A stretch of 64,000 bases of DNA from Zobellia barbeyronii (GCF_018603515.1 NZ_JACATN010000004.1:558001-622000); one strand, 5' to 3'; positions 17,693 through 27,258 are shown, counted from the first letter of the stretch. Numbers and translations are program-made. Notes: generated by a model not told the origin, from the sequence alone.

Positions 17693-18793
17693 ATGGTACA
17701 GCAATTTTTTATCCTCTGCTCGGGGGCGGACACCTTCATTCTAAAAACCTGTTCACAAGGGGAACAGAACAAGTACGCCGGTATTGGTGCGACCGTATTC
17801 TTTACGGCACTCATGGCCTTTATTGCCAGTAGTTATGCGCTTTATACTGTTTTTGACAATGTATACACGGCTACTTTCTTTGGTCTCATTTGGGGACTTT
17901 TAATTTTTAACCTAGACCGCTTTATTGTCTCCACCATAAAAAAACGAAACAACTTTGGCAATGAGCTTTTACAGGCGGCACCCCGTCTTGTATTGGCCAT
18001 CATCATTGCTGTGGTCATCTCTAAACCTTTGGAAATGAAAATTTTCGAAAAGGAAATCAATCAAGTTCTATTGGAGCAAAAAAATGAAATGACATTGACG
18101 AATAAAAACCAGTTGGCTTTACAGTACACTCCAAACATAGAAAAGCTGAATACAGCTATTGGTGTTTTAAAAAGTGAAATCACTTTCAAAGAAGCAGAAA
18201 CCAATGCACTCTACACCACTTACATTACAGAAGCCGAAGGTACTTCTGGCACTCTAAAGTTAGGCAAAGGACCTGTGTATGAAGAAAAACGCGAGAAGCA
18301 CGATGCCGCTTTAGCCGAGCTTCAGCAATTAAAAGAGAGCAATAGTGAAAAAATAATCGCCATCGAAAATCAGATTTCTACTTTAAATGCGGAGTATTCT
18401 GATGTGGTTAAAGATTCACAACCCGTAATAGATGGTTTTGATGGACTTATGGCACGCATCAATGCATTGAACGAGCTACCTTGGTGGCCTTCGTTCTTTA
18501 TATTTCTATTGTTTTTGGCAATTGAAACCTCCCCTATCATCGCTAAACTATTATCACCAAAAGGTACTTATGACATTAAGCTAGACGAAGAGGAAAGTAT
18601 GGTCAATACTTGGGCACGACAAAAAATACAGCAACGCGAACAAATGCTGTTAGCAGACACGGCATTGAACGAAAAGATTTATAATGAGATCAAGAGAGAA
18701 GAAGAGGTATACGCCTACAAAAAGAAAAAAGCAGAGGAACTATTAAAACTACAAGCCGATGCTTTTAAGGGTATTCAAGTAAAGCAATTGTAA
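17693..18793 (+). CDS. DUF4407 domain-containing membrane protein
   Basis: A 366-aa integral membrane protein. The N-terminus (FILCSGADTFILKTCSQGEQNKYAGIGATV) is the hallmark of DUF4407. Three hydrophobic spans lie near 30-52, 55-75 and 98-115, followed by a charged coiled coil (about 125-255) and a last span at WWPSFFIFLLFLAIETSPII (about 262-281). The C-terminal tail is again charged and helical. Function is not known for the family. It is convergent with the HPt gene (4-nt gap). Confidence 0.82.
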   Translation: MVQQFFILCSGADTFILKTCSQGEQNKYAGIGATVFFTALMAFIASSYALYTVFDNVYTATFFGLIWGLLIFNLDRFIVSTIKKRNNFGNELLQAAPRLVLAIIIAVVISKPLEMKIFEKEINQVLLEQKNEMTLTNKNQLALQYTPNIEKLNTAIGVLKSEITFKEAETNALYTTYITEAEGTSGTLKLGKGPVYEEKREKHDAALAELQQLKESNSEKIIAIENQISTLNAEYSDVVKDSQPVIDGFDGLMARINALNELPWWPSFFIFLLFLAIETSPIIAKLLSPKGTYDIKLDEEESMVNTWARQKIQQREQMLLADTALNEKIYNEIKREEEVYAYKKKKAEELLKLQADAFKGIQVKQL

Positions 18794-18797
18794 AGTA

Positions 18798-19145
18798 TTA
18801 ATCTAGTAGGTCAAGAAAGACATTTATCCTTTTTAAAATCTTTTTAAAGTCTTCGTCAAGACTGGCATCTCCTGCATGTAAACGTTCTTTATGCTCTTCT
18901 GCAAAAATGAATGTTTTTTGCATGCCCAGGACACTGATCTTATATTTTAATTTGTGAACGATTTCTGCTGCAGCTCGGGGTTCGTCCAATTTTATATGAT
19001 AGAGATATTTACCAAGATCCCAAGAAAATTCGGATTTTAAAAGGGTTACAAACTTTTGTTCGAATTCAGCATCACGAACCCCTACGAGGTTTTCCACGTA
19101 GTTTAAGCTTGGCCTTTCTCCTTTATAGCTATCAAAATCCTTCAT
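18798..19145 (-). CDS. Histidine phosphotransfer (HPt) domain protein
   Basis: A 115-aa stand-alone phosphorelay protein. AAEIVHKLKYKISVLGM contains the phosphorylatable H64 in the HPt pattern H-x-[LK]-K-x6-G. The protein is almost wholly helical, as expected for a four-helix HPt. No sensor kinase or response regulator is adjacent, so its partners must be encoded elsewhere. The second half is somewhat divergent from E. coli ArcB/YojN HPts. Confidence 0.75.
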   Translation of the reverse strand: MKDFDSYKGERPSLNYVENLVGVRDAEFEQKFVTLLKSEFSWDLGKYLYHIKLDEPRAAAEIVHKLKYKISVLGMQKTFIFAEEHKERLHAGDASLDEDFKKILKRINVFLDLLD

Positions 19146-19333
19146 AAAAATCCGCCTCTATTTAAGCTTACCCGTTCGTAATTCAGAGTAAATAAAGGTA
19201 AGAATTATAGTACGGTTATTTTTTTGTTTGTTGTGAAACAGTCAAAAGAATACATCATCAGCTAATTAAAAGATGTTTGTTTTTAAAAAAGCTTTGAATT
19301 ATTATCAAAGTATCAGATTAGGTGTGTATTAAT

Positions 19334-21154
19334 CTAGCGCTTTATCAGAACAATCCAGTCTTGTTCTTTGTCCTTAGGAGGTGTGCCCAAATCTACTTTA
19401 CTACCCCCTTGTAATTTTAAAACGGAACCCAGCTGTAAACTTCCACCATTGAGAGGGTCAAACCAACTTACTTCAAAATCACCTTCGGTTTCACTCAAAT
19501 CTACACTATAGTTACCTTTCTTAGGTAAATAAACCGCATAGATCTCTCCTTCTTTCCGGTAACAGTAGGCCTCTTTAGAATTGATTAAACTATGTTGGGC
19601 CTGCATTTCCCAATAAGGTAAATTCTCCTGAAAAAAGTCTAGGGCATGTTTGGTCACTTCCCATAAGCGGTCTCTGGTACGCCAATCTTCGGTATTAAGA
19701 TCATGGTATGTATTATTAGCTCCAAAATACCACTCCACACCTGCAGCACCGGACAACAAAGTTCCCCAGAGCACATAACGACGCAATGAATCATGATTAC
19801 CATCTAATGAATCTGAACGCGCGCCGGTATGCCACATACCTATCTCATCCATAGTAATCATCCAATCATGACCTGCTTCGCGTGCTTTTGTTTTCCAAGT
19901 TTCCACTACTTCCGCAGCACCTTCTCGTTTGTCTACCTGTAAAGAAATACCATCCAAATCCTTAAAACCGACTATTGAATCCAAAATGTTTGCACGGGCC
20001 GGTTCATGGCTATGGGTATGTAAAAGTACAGGATGGTTATAGGGGTCTATTTCTTTGAGAAAAGAGGTCATAGCTCTACGTTGTGCATCGTTCTGTGAGA
20101 CAGGTGTAAACTCAGCATAACCATTCTCTTCTCCTAAATTAAAATTCATGGCCAAATGGTGTCCAAAACGTGCCATAAGCTCACGAAGATACAATTGGCG
20201 CATAGGACCTGTATTACCCTTATCTAACATGGTTTCGTTCTCCGTTTCCTGCAACACCATATGTAACAATATGCCCTTTGCCTGCATATGTTTGAAGACT
20301 ATTTCCCATTGCTCTAATTTACTAACGTCAAAACGGGTAAAATCATCAGGGTTGACATAAGGCCATACATCTTTTCCATCCCCAAGAATGTTTAAGGTTA
20401 AGAAATATGCTACGTTCATTCCCTTTGAAGACAAATAGTTCAATGCCCCAATAAGCGCCTTGCCTTTGCCTTCTTTCCACGTTGGGTCACCATTATTCCA
20501 ATCTTGTAAATGGGGCGTGTAACGATGTAGCTGTTCATTTGTCTTGGCTTCTCCTTTACTCTCCGAACTTTGCATACGGTAGGTGCCATCAAAATCTTCA
20601 TATCCTAAAAGATTTTCAGGGCTATCTGCACCTCCTTTAATCCAATATTCACCAGAATCCTGAAATCGGAAATACCCTTTTGAATTCACCAACCGCCCTT
20701 TTGACCTAAAATCTGGACTTTTCTTATCTGATGCCACTACATTAAACTTGCCCATAGCATTGGTCAAACTTATCTCTTCACCCTGTAACTTATCATTAGA
20801 AAGCGCAATGGAATCTCCATGTTGTAAAGTTGCGGAATAGCTCCACTCCCCCATTTCACTTGGAGAAAAACGCGCTTGCCAAATCTTACCCGCTTCAGCA
20901 CTACTCTCTGCTGCATCACCGTCTGCAGCATAAAAACCACGAACCTCATACCTTTTATCACCATTAGCAAACTCAACGTTTAAACGATAATTTAAAAACG
21001 GATTATCATCTGCTTTTTCTGAAGTTTCAGGACCTTCAAAAGATAAAGTGATTGTATGCCATCTTTGGTACTCCGTTAGCTTTTCCTCCTTCTCTTTTTC
21101 TGTACATGAAACAAAAAGAAAAGTGGATGCAATTAGGTATAGAAGTTTTTTCAA
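19334..21154 (-). CDS. DUF5060-like glycoside-hydrolase lipoprotein
   Basis: A 606-aa surface or periplasmic lipoprotein: signal peptide with lipobox ending at C17. Residues about 28-145 form a beta-sandwich (WHTITLSFEGPE, RFSPSEMGEWSYSATL) of the DUF5060 type. The middle (about 160-510) looks like a TIM barrel with candidate catalytic acids at E342/E343 (NLGEENGY) and E437 (TMDEIGMW). The last 80 residues are a small beta domain (YAVYLPKKGNYSVDLSE) like the 'putative collagen-binding' C-terminal domain that follows such barrels. The likely role is cleavage of an algal or other polysaccharide; no SusCD pair or other CAZyme lies nearby, so the substrate is unknown. Confidence 0.75.
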   Translation of the reverse strand: MKKLLYLIASTFLFVSCTEKEKEEKLTEYQRWHTITLSFEGPETSEKADDNPFLNYRLNVEFANGDKRYEVRGFYAADGDAAESSAEAGKIWQARFSPSEMGEWSYSATLQHGDSIALSNDKLQGEEISLTNAMGKFNVVASDKKSPDFRSKGRLVNSKGYFRFQDSGEYWIKGGADSPENLLGYEDFDGTYRMQSSESKGEAKTNEQLHRYTPHLQDWNNGDPTWKEGKGKALIGALNYLSSKGMNVAYFLTLNILGDGKDVWPYVNPDDFTRFDVSKLEQWEIVFKHMQAKGILLHMVLQETENETMLDKGNTGPMRQLYLRELMARFGHHLAMNFNLGEENGYAEFTPVSQNDAQRRAMTSFLKEIDPYNHPVLLHTHSHEPARANILDSIVGFKDLDGISLQVDKREGAAEVVETWKTKAREAGHDWMITMDEIGMWHTGARSDSLDGNHDSLRRYVLWGTLLSGAAGVEWYFGANNTYHDLNTEDWRTRDRLWEVTKHALDFFQENLPYWEMQAQHSLINSKEAYCYRKEGEIYAVYLPKKGNYSVDLSETEGDFEVSWFDPLNGGSLQLGSVLKLQGGSKVDLGTPPKDKEQDWIVLIKR

Positions 21155-21231
21155 GTTGAAGCGGTTTTAATGAATTAATACTTAAAAATAGTCAAATGGA
21201 GAACAGTTCTAACACGTAGATTACAATTTAA

Positions 21232-22233
21232 CTAGTTGCCCCATATCCGAAGCCACAGTGCATTTAGTAACCGTTTGGCATCTACTCGGGTTTTTGGCAT
21301 TTCATGAACTGCAAGTCCGTTTTCAGTTGGCTCAAGTTCATAAGTAAAGGCGAATTGTGTCTCTTTTGGGTCTAAACTTATAAGCCCAAAACGAAGGTCG
21401 TTAAAGAAAAGCTTGCCGTCCTTTTCAGATATGGTATACCAACCTTCCGTTATGCCAATGAGCCGCTTTACCTTATCATCAGATTTTAAATCACCCAAAA
21501 GTTGATGGTTTTTAGGATAGGATGTAAACTTGATATCCTCGGTATCAAAAAAAGAATAATCTCCTATTAAATACGCATCGCCAGCATCTACATTAGCAGT
21601 CCACAAAATAGTATTGAAAGGTGCGGGGCGGGTATCTACACTTTCATAGGTTACCCCATGTATTTCTAAACTATGCACAAACTCTCCGTATGCAAACCAC
21701 TTTAGAATTAAAGAAGTTACTAAATATGCTGTACTAACCGTCAACCCTAATCTATTGTATCTTTTTCGTTTTGGCGATGTTTTAGGTTGGCGCATGGCCA
21801 TAATCACAAAAACAATAAAAGGTACGGTGTACAGAGGGTCTATGACAAAAATATTCTGAAATGCCAATCGGATTTTAAGAGGCCAAAACAATTGAGTGCC
21901 CCAGGTGGTAAACGTATCTAGAACGGGGTGCGTAAAAAGCCCCCAAAACATTAACCAAGACCAATCCTTAAAAGTAGCCTCACTCTTCCGTTCTATTTTG
22001 GAAATTAGCCAACCAAATATTGGCGCAAAGAGTATGGAAAAGAAAATAGAGTGACTAAAACCCCGATGCATTTCCGTTGCGGTAACGGTATCAAAAAAGA
22101 AGCGCGCAATAACATCCAAATCAGGAATGGTACCTGCAATAGCCCCATACAGCATGGCTTTGTTACCTACCTTCTTTCCTAAAACGGCTTCACCGACAGC
22201 AGCACCTAATACTATTTGAGTTAATGAATCCAT
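21232..22233 (-). CDS. YbcI/YdjM-like membrane-bound metal-dependent hydrolase (DUF457)
   Basis: A 333-aa protein. The N-terminal half is a polytopic membrane domain with DSLTQIVLGAAVGEAV, GTIPDLDV (Asp pair), HRGFSHSI and THPVLDTFTTWG, the conserved His/Asp positions of the DUF457 family. The C-terminal 130 residues are a soluble, beta-rich extension with no family I can name. The true enzymatic activity of this family is not established. It lies 25 nt downstream of the MutS-like gene and may share its transcript. Confidence 0.8.
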   Translation of the reverse strand: MDSLTQIVLGAAVGEAVLGKKVGNKAMLYGAIAGTIPDLDVIARFFFDTVTATEMHRGFSHSIFFSILFAPIFGWLISKIERKSEATFKDWSWLMFWGLFTHPVLDTFTTWGTQLFWPLKIRLAFQNIFVIDPLYTVPFIVFVIMAMRQPKTSPKRKRYNRLGLTVSTAYLVTSLILKWFAYGEFVHSLEIHGVTYESVDTRPAPFNTILWTANVDAGDAYLIGDYSFFDTEDIKFTSYPKNHQLLGDLKSDDKVKRLIGITEGWYTISEKDGKLFFNDLRFGLISLDPKETQFAFTYELEPTENGLAVHEMPKTRVDAKRLLNALWLRIWGN

Positions 22234-22258
22234 TTATTGACTATCGTTTAAACTATTC

Positions 22259-24043
22259 TTATTCTACAATTTGCATCTTCTTCAATAAGAACGATGCATT
22301 CATATTCTGACAGATGCCATCTTTAAACTTATAATCAAAATGAAGCTCATCATCAATGATTTCTGCATCAAAATAATGGTTCTCTACTTGTGGTAAAGTA
22401 TTGGCCACTTCACATAAACTTAAATCGTGAGTAGCAATAATCCCTGTAGATTTAGAAGCAACCAATCGCTCAACAAACTTGCGGCTTCCTTCTGCCTTAT
22501 CTGTACTATTGGTTCCTTTTAGGATTTCATCTAAAACAATAAAATAACGGTCTTCTTGAATTTCATCAACAATGAATTTCAATCGTTTTAATTCTGAAAA
22601 GAAGTATGATTCGTCATCCGTTAATGAATCCGTCGTACGCATACTTGTAATCAATTTTATAGGCGAATAGTCTACCTTCTTGGCACAAAGTGGAAGTCCC
22701 ATATTAGCCATAACAATTTGTAATGAAACCGTCCGTAAGAACGTACTCTTACCAGCCATATTGGCTCCGGTAACAATAAAAAACTGTTCGCGGTCTATTA
22801 CAAAATCATTCAAAACACTCTTTTCTGGATTCAACAAAGGGTGACCTGCTCCAATGGATTTAAGAACTGCTGCGTCATTATTGATATTCGGGAAATTGTA
22901 CTCTGGATGATTAAAAGTAAAATTACCCAAGCTATTGTAGGCATCAAAAAACGCGATGGTATCAAACCATTTTTCTACAAAAGCCCCGTGTTTGGCAATC
23001 CATTTTTCTATCTCGTAGCAATGCGTTAATGTTCGTAGAAAAAAGCCATTACCAAAAAAGAGATAAATAATGTTATTATTCTTATCTAAACTGTTCAATT
23101 GCTTTGAAAATTGGGCTATGATTAAAGACGTTTTTTCTTTATCTCTAAGCACATTACCTCGTAATTCTTTTAAATAATCCGAAGTAAATTCAGTTTCCTC
23201 TATTAAGTTCAACAACTTATTATACTGCTGAAAAGTGCTCTGCACTTTTGAAGCATCACCACCCAAATTAGTGATTTTCTTCATATACATTCCGGTAACA
23301 CCCATACCCACCACAAGCCAAACCACCAAAGCCGACTCTGGTGCCAGATCTAGAAAATAAAGTGCAAACAAAATCACGGAGATTGCTGAAAAAACGAGAG
23401 GTAGATAACGCATTATTTTAGGTACGAAAGGAACGTAGTTCGTTAGCCAATTTACAATAGTATCCGTCTTGCCTTCTGCTTGCGTTAAAGATGCTATTGC
23501 AGAAAAATTCTGCCGCCACTCGGGCATTTCCCCTAATTCTTTAATAGCTTCCTGTTTCTCTACAATCCCATCTATGGTATTCGCTTTAAACAAACCAGCA
23601 AAAGTCTCAGCTCCCTGTTTTAAGGCTGTACGGTTGGCATACTGAAAAAATGACCCTCTACCAAAAAGGTCTATATCTTGACTGAAATAATGTAAGGGGT
23701 CTTTAAACTCATCGCCTTCTGGTAAATCGTGAAAGTCACGATCTAATACTTTCAGTTCCGTTTGGTTAATATCTAGCAAAGCCAATAACCTATCTCGTTT
23801 GTACTGGAGCGTTGCATGTCTCGTTACTAAAAAGAGAAAAAGCACAACGGTGACCAATATTACGCCCATAACCCATTTGGCATCACCAAAAAACCAATAT
23901 ATAGCAAAGCCTGCCACACCAAAGATGGCTAAACGCAACATGCTTGAGGCAAAGAGCTGTTTCTTTATTTGGGATAATTCTTTGGTGTATTTTTCAATTT
24001 CACCACTATAAAAAGATTTTAATTGCTGCATAATACCCGACAA
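22259..24043 (-). CDS. Membrane-anchored MutS-like ATPase
   Basis: A 594-aa protein with four hydrophobic spans (about 33-52, 57-75, 209-231, 236-254) followed by the MutS core and ATPase domain. Walker A GANMAGKST lies at 426-434, TDSLTDDESYFFSELKRL at 471-488, Walker B FIVLDEILKGTNSTDK at 501-516, and ATHDLSLCEVA near 540. The mismatch-recognition and connector domains of MutS are absent. It is thus a divergent, membrane-tethered member found in Bacteroidota; a mismatch-repair role is doubtful. It leads into the YbcI-like gene and follows MmcQ by 30 nt. Confidence 0.88.
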   Translation of the reverse strand: MSGIMQQLKSFYSGEIEKYTKELSQIKKQLFASSMLRLAIFGVAGFAIYWFFGDAKWVMGVILVTVVLFLFLVTRHATLQYKRDRLLALLDINQTELKVLDRDFHDLPEGDEFKDPLHYFSQDIDLFGRGSFFQYANRTALKQGAETFAGLFKANTIDGIVEKQEAIKELGEMPEWRQNFSAIASLTQAEGKTDTIVNWLTNYVPFVPKIMRYLPLVFSAISVILFALYFLDLAPESALVVWLVVGMGVTGMYMKKITNLGGDASKVQSTFQQYNKLLNLIEETEFTSDYLKELRGNVLRDKEKTSLIIAQFSKQLNSLDKNNNIIYLFFGNGFFLRTLTHCYEIEKWIAKHGAFVEKWFDTIAFFDAYNSLGNFTFNHPEYNFPNINNDAAVLKSIGAGHPLLNPEKSVLNDFVIDREQFFIVTGANMAGKSTFLRTVSLQIVMANMGLPLCAKKVDYSPIKLITSMRTTDSLTDDESYFFSELKRLKFIVDEIQEDRYFIVLDEILKGTNSTDKAEGSRKFVERLVASKSTGIIATHDLSLCEVANTLPQVENHYFDAEIIDDELHFDYKFKDGICQNMNASFLLKKMQIVE

Positions 24044-24073
24044 GAATTTTAAATAAAAATACTACGAAATGAT

Positions 24074-24436
24074 TCACGAAAGTGCATCATACTCCGCTTT
24101 AAGCTTTTTAGTGAATTTGGAAATAACTAAATCATAAGAATGGTCTATGAGTTCAGTGATTAGTTTAGGTGGCAGACTGTCTAACAGAAGCGTATTCCAG
24201 TGTACTTTGCTCATATGATAGCCCGGTATGATGTTGCCATCAAACTCTTCACGAAGTTCAATAGCCCTCTCCGGATCACATTTAAGATTTACTTGAGAAG
24301 GAAGACGCTCTAACGCACAAAGGGAAAACATCTTGCCCATGACTTTAAACACCAAGGTTTTCTCATCAAAAGGAAACTCTTCGGTTACTCCTTTTTTGGC
24401 AATGCAATACTCACGAAAAAGCTCAACGTTCATCAT
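24074..24436 (-). CDS. MmcQ/YjbR family DNA-binding-like protein
   Basis: A 120-aa protein of the MmcQ/YjbR family (double-wing fold). It shows the family's N-terminal REYCIAKKGVTEEFPFDE, the KVMGKMFSL strand, LKCDPERAIELREE and the central PGYHMSKVHWNTLLLD pattern. The fold resembles DNA-binding type II modules, but function is unproven. The gene lies in a tight minus-strand series, 14 nt after the GNAT gene. Confidence 0.88.
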   Translation of the reverse strand: MMNVELFREYCIAKKGVTEEFPFDEKTLVFKVMGKMFSLCALERLPSQVNLKCDPERAIELREEFDGNIIPGYHMSKVHWNTLLLDSLPPKLITELIDHSYDLVISKFTKKLKAEYDALS

Positions 24437-24450
24437 TTTAAATCGTTCTT

Positions 24451-24984
24451 TTACTTGTTAGTCCTTATCAACTTCTCCATTGATGACCAATAGTATCTAA
24501 CTTTCAAAATTGGTTTATCGCCTATATCAGTACCTTCTACAGTCTCTAGTCTTTCACCGCCACAAGAATCATAAAATCCTTGTGCTGCCTTGTTGTTCTC
24601 CAGCACCCACAAATACATACCTAAGCTGGATGGGTTCTTCAACACCTCTTTAGCAACCAAAGACATTAAGTGTCTACCGACACCCATGCCCTGTACATCT
24701 TTTGAAACATGAAGATTATCTAACAAGGTACCATAGACTGCATGATCTGATATGAAAATACAGGCAAAACCTACAATGATACCATTGCTATCCGCAACGA
24801 CTACCCGTTGTTCAGATATAGGGTTCTCAAGTCTTTTATGCCAAACTTGCTGACGCTCAGAAAGAGCTAAATCATCTAAGTAAACGTCGCTGAATGCTCC
24901 GCGATAGTTTTCTTGCCAACTCTTAGCGTGTAATTGAGCAATTGCCATGGCATCTGCTAATACAGCAGACCTGTATGCAATCAT
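24451..24984 (-). CDS. GNAT family N-acetyltransferase
   Basis: A 177-aa acetyl-CoA-dependent acyltransferase. The fold is complete: an N-terminal substrate region (LHAKSWQENYRGAF), the beta4 core LDNLHVSKDVQGMGVGRHLMSLV with the acetyl-CoA pyrophosphate-binding Q/RxxGxG/A motif, and the C-terminal VLENNKAAQGFYDSCGGERLETV helix typical of GNATs. The substrate is unknown. It is 4 nt downstream of the Dabb-domain gene and so probably in one transcript. Confidence 0.9.
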   Translation of the reverse strand: MIAYRSAVLADAMAIAQLHAKSWQENYRGAFSDVYLDDLALSERQQVWHKRLENPISEQRVVVADSNGIIVGFACIFISDHAVYGTLLDNLHVSKDVQGMGVGRHLMSLVAKEVLKNPSSLGMYLWVLENNKAAQGFYDSCGGERLETVEGTDIGDKPILKVRYYWSSMEKLIRTNK

Positions 24985-24988
24985 AAGC

Positions 24989-25387
24989 TTATTGTACCCC
25001 TTTTGAATCGTAAACGATTACTTTGTCCCATAAAGCACTAGACTCTTCAATAAACACTTTATGAGGTGCTTCATCTTGGTAGTTCTTTTGTGCTTCTGCA
25101 GATTCAAAAGTTACGATTAGAGAGTAGGTAAACGACCCATCTACCACATCACGACTAGCCTTTGGTGGCATACCAATAAAGCTTGTTTTAGCGTATTGCG
25201 AGTTATCCAAAAACTTCTGAAGCGACTTTTCAAACGTAGCACGATCTGCCTTGTTATCAGGATTTTTAAACCAGAAAAATACGGTATGGGCAAAATGGGG
25301 ATCAAATTCTCTCATGTCATTCTTTGTTTGGCCATTAGCGGTAATGGCAAGTGTTAAAAATAATATTGCAAGGGTAAGTGTTCTCAT
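24989..25387 (-). CDS. Exported Dabb (stress-responsive A/B barrel) domain protein
   Basis: A 132-aa protein with a Sec signal peptide (1-19, cleavage after TANG/Q). The mature part is a dimeric alpha+beta barrel (Dabb): HTVFFWFKNPDNKADRATFEKSL, then FTYSLIVTFESAEAQKNYQDEAPHKVFIEES. Both the edge strand and the 'Y/H' end pattern are present. Its ligand or reaction is unknown. Confidence 0.82.
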   Translation of the reverse strand: MRTLTLAILFLTLAITANGQTKNDMREFDPHFAHTVFFWFKNPDNKADRATFEKSLQKFLDNSQYAKTSFIGMPPKASRDVVDGSFTYSLIVTFESAEAQKNYQDEAPHKVFIEESSALWDKVIVYDSKGVQ

Positions 25388-25414
25388 AATTATGGTTTGA
25401 ATCGTATAAATGAA

Positions 25415-26038
25415 TTAATCTTCCAGCATTTCTTTTTGCTTCTCCGTAATCTCTAAAGCAGTATAATCTAATTTCCAACCAATGGTCTCCACTATTTTTT
25501 CAATGAGTAGAACCGCTTGAATAGCCTCCTTTTTGGCTGTTTCCATCAATCCGCTTTGAGGAATTTTTTCACGAATATGTTGTTTAGCCTCTTTATTGAG
25601 TAACGTTAAATCTTCCGAAGAAAAGAAGTTGAACATGCCACTCTGAATATCATAAAACTGAATATCTGGTTCTATGGATAAAATTTCAGGTTCTGGAAAA
25701 TGAGTTAGAATAATTCTTTTGTTCTCATTGTCCGCCTTTATTTTTACCTTTTTAAGGTCATAACCAATATGGGCTTTGGCATTGATGACTAATAAGGCTT
25801 TTTTCTTACTGCTCACCAAACTCATGAACCGCTCCTTAATATTCTCATAGCGGTAGATTTCTGCAAAATCTCCTTCTACAGAAACCAATTTGCATACACT
25901 CTGTATTTTATCTACAAGTACCGTAGATTGGTGTTTGGTCAATTCTTTATTTTGCCTTTGTCTAAAAAGAGAATACACCCAATACATAAGGATAGCACCT
26001 AAAATCAGACCCAAAAAAGTATCGAAGATATTATCCAT
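25415..26038 (-). CDS. DUF4230 domain-containing membrane-anchored protein
   Basis: A 207-aa protein with one N-terminal transmembrane segment (about 5-23) and a soluble domain matching DUF4230 (KIQSVCKLVSVEGDFAEIYRYEN, KALLVINAKAHIGYDLKKVKI, ILTHFPEPEILSIEPDIQFYDI). The rest likely faces the periplasm. The function of the family is unknown. It lies 2 nt downstream of the DUF4260 gene. Confidence 0.85.
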   Translation of the reverse strand: MDNIFDTFLGLILGAILMYWVYSLFRQRQNKELTKHQSTVLVDKIQSVCKLVSVEGDFAEIYRYENIKERFMSLVSSKKKALLVINAKAHIGYDLKKVKIKADNENKRIILTHFPEPEILSIEPDIQFYDIQSGMFNFFSSEDLTLLNKEAKQHIREKIPQSGLMETAKKEAIQAVLLIEKIVETIGWKLDYTALEITEKQKEMLED

Positions 26039-26040
26039 TT

Positions 26041-26391
26041 TTATTTTCCTATTTCCCCTAAGTGGGTAAATTTAAATCCTTTGTCATATTTAAGGCCATA
26101 ACCAAAAACACGATCCATTGCAGCATGCGAAAATAAAACAATCCCAACTAACTGCAATACAGGTTCCGAAAGATACGCCCCAATTAAATAGATGACAAGA
26201 GCAATGCCTTTATGATGAAAAACATTGTAAAATATAGCTCCCGCCTTATTCCCTAAAAGATATCCTAACATGCCTATATCTGGCGTTAATAGTAATAGCA
26301 AAAACCACCACCATGCATAAGGTAAAAGACTAAAAAGATACATCCCAAAAAAGAACATAACCAACTCCTCAACCTTTAGCAACTTTATCAT
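26041..26391 (-). CDS. DUF4260 family membrane protein
   Basis: A 116-aa integral membrane protein with about three to four hydrophobic spans. LLLTPDIGMLGYLLG, YNVFHHKGIALVIYLIGAYL, HAAMDRVFGYGLKY and the final HLGEIGK are the conserved DUF4260 positions. Function is not known. Its start overlaps the stop of the upstream cyclase gene by 4 nt, which suggests translational coupling. Confidence 0.88.
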   Translation of the reverse strand: MIKLLKVEELVMFFFGMYLFSLLPYAWWWFLLLLLTPDIGMLGYLLGNKAGAIFYNVFHHKGIALVIYLIGAYLSEPVLQLVGIVLFSHAAMDRVFGYGLKYDKGFKFTHLGEIGK

Positions 26392-27155
26392 TTAGGAGTG
26401 ACTTTATTTTGAATAACCCTATAAAGCACAGGCCTACTGGGACTAGCATCATTTTCAAAAGGAGCCACCTGCAGGTTTAGAATATAGGTTCCGTCCTCAA
26501 TAGAGTTTGCCACATAAATAAATTCCGTTATTGTAGCGTTCTTACGAAGTTTACCATTAAAGTTCCAAAATGCCTTGTGAGCTACTAACGCTCCATTATC
26601 TTTTTCTTTATCTACAGAAGGAAGATCTACAAGTAAGTGATTCACTCCTTTTTCCACCAAAAACTCAGCTGCTTCTTGCGTTAGATAAGGAGGATTTGAA
26701 TGCGAGTATTGTCTTGACTTTTTTTGCTTCATGTTAGGCAACGTACGGATAACGACCGCTTCCCGTTTTTTGTTCCCCAAAGCGTACTTCAGTTGTTTCT
26801 TTGATATAATAAGGTCCTCATCAAACATTTCCGGAGCTACGGTAATCACTTCCGAGAGAAAGAAATATTGCTTTAGATTTTTATTGACCGAGTGAAATTC
26901 TTCGGTAATATGCCCAACACATTCCGTATGTGTACCATGAGCATGCGGATTGAATGAAATATCATTAAAATTGATGGAAGCTCCTTCGGACACTTTACCT
27001 ACAAAACCTGATTCTTCGTGAGCCTCAATTTTAGGAGGCGCAACATACCATGCATTTACATTTTCCTCTCCACCTTTAATAGCTACTGAAATATCTAAAG
27101 GTTTAGAAAGGTCTATTGGGTAATTTTTTGTCCTATGTTTTATAGTGGCAATCAT
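26388..27155 (-). CDS. Cyclase family protein (kynurenine formamidase-like)
   Basis: A 255-aa metal-dependent hydrolase. HAHGTHTECVGHI (71-83) is a variant of the family's HxGTHxDxPxH metal site, with Glu in the usual Asp place. YLTQEAAEFLVEKGVNHLLVDLPSVD matches the central conserved region. Known members hydrolyse N-formylkynurenine or related amides, or cyclise polyketides; the exact reaction here is uncertain. The start at 27155 is the first ATG. Confidence 0.85.
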   Translation of the reverse strand: MIATIKHRTKNYPIDLSKPLDISVAIKGGEENVNAWYVAPPKIEAHEESGFVGKVSEGASINFNDISFNPHAHGTHTECVGHITEEFHSVNKNLKQYFFLSEVITVAPEMFDEDLIISKKQLKYALGNKKREAVVIRTLPNMKQKKSRQYSHSNPPYLTQEAAEFLVEKGVNHLLVDLPSVDKEKDNGALVAHKAFWNFNGKLRKNATITEFIYVANSIEDGTYILNLQVAPFENDASPSRPVLYRVIQNKVTPK

Positions 27156-27258
27156 AAAAATGTATTCTATTTTTAAAAACGACTTTGGCTCGTAGATAAT
27201 AAAAAGCCAGATGACCGTATTCGGCGACTAACGCTTGAGCCTATTTTCACTTCTATTT

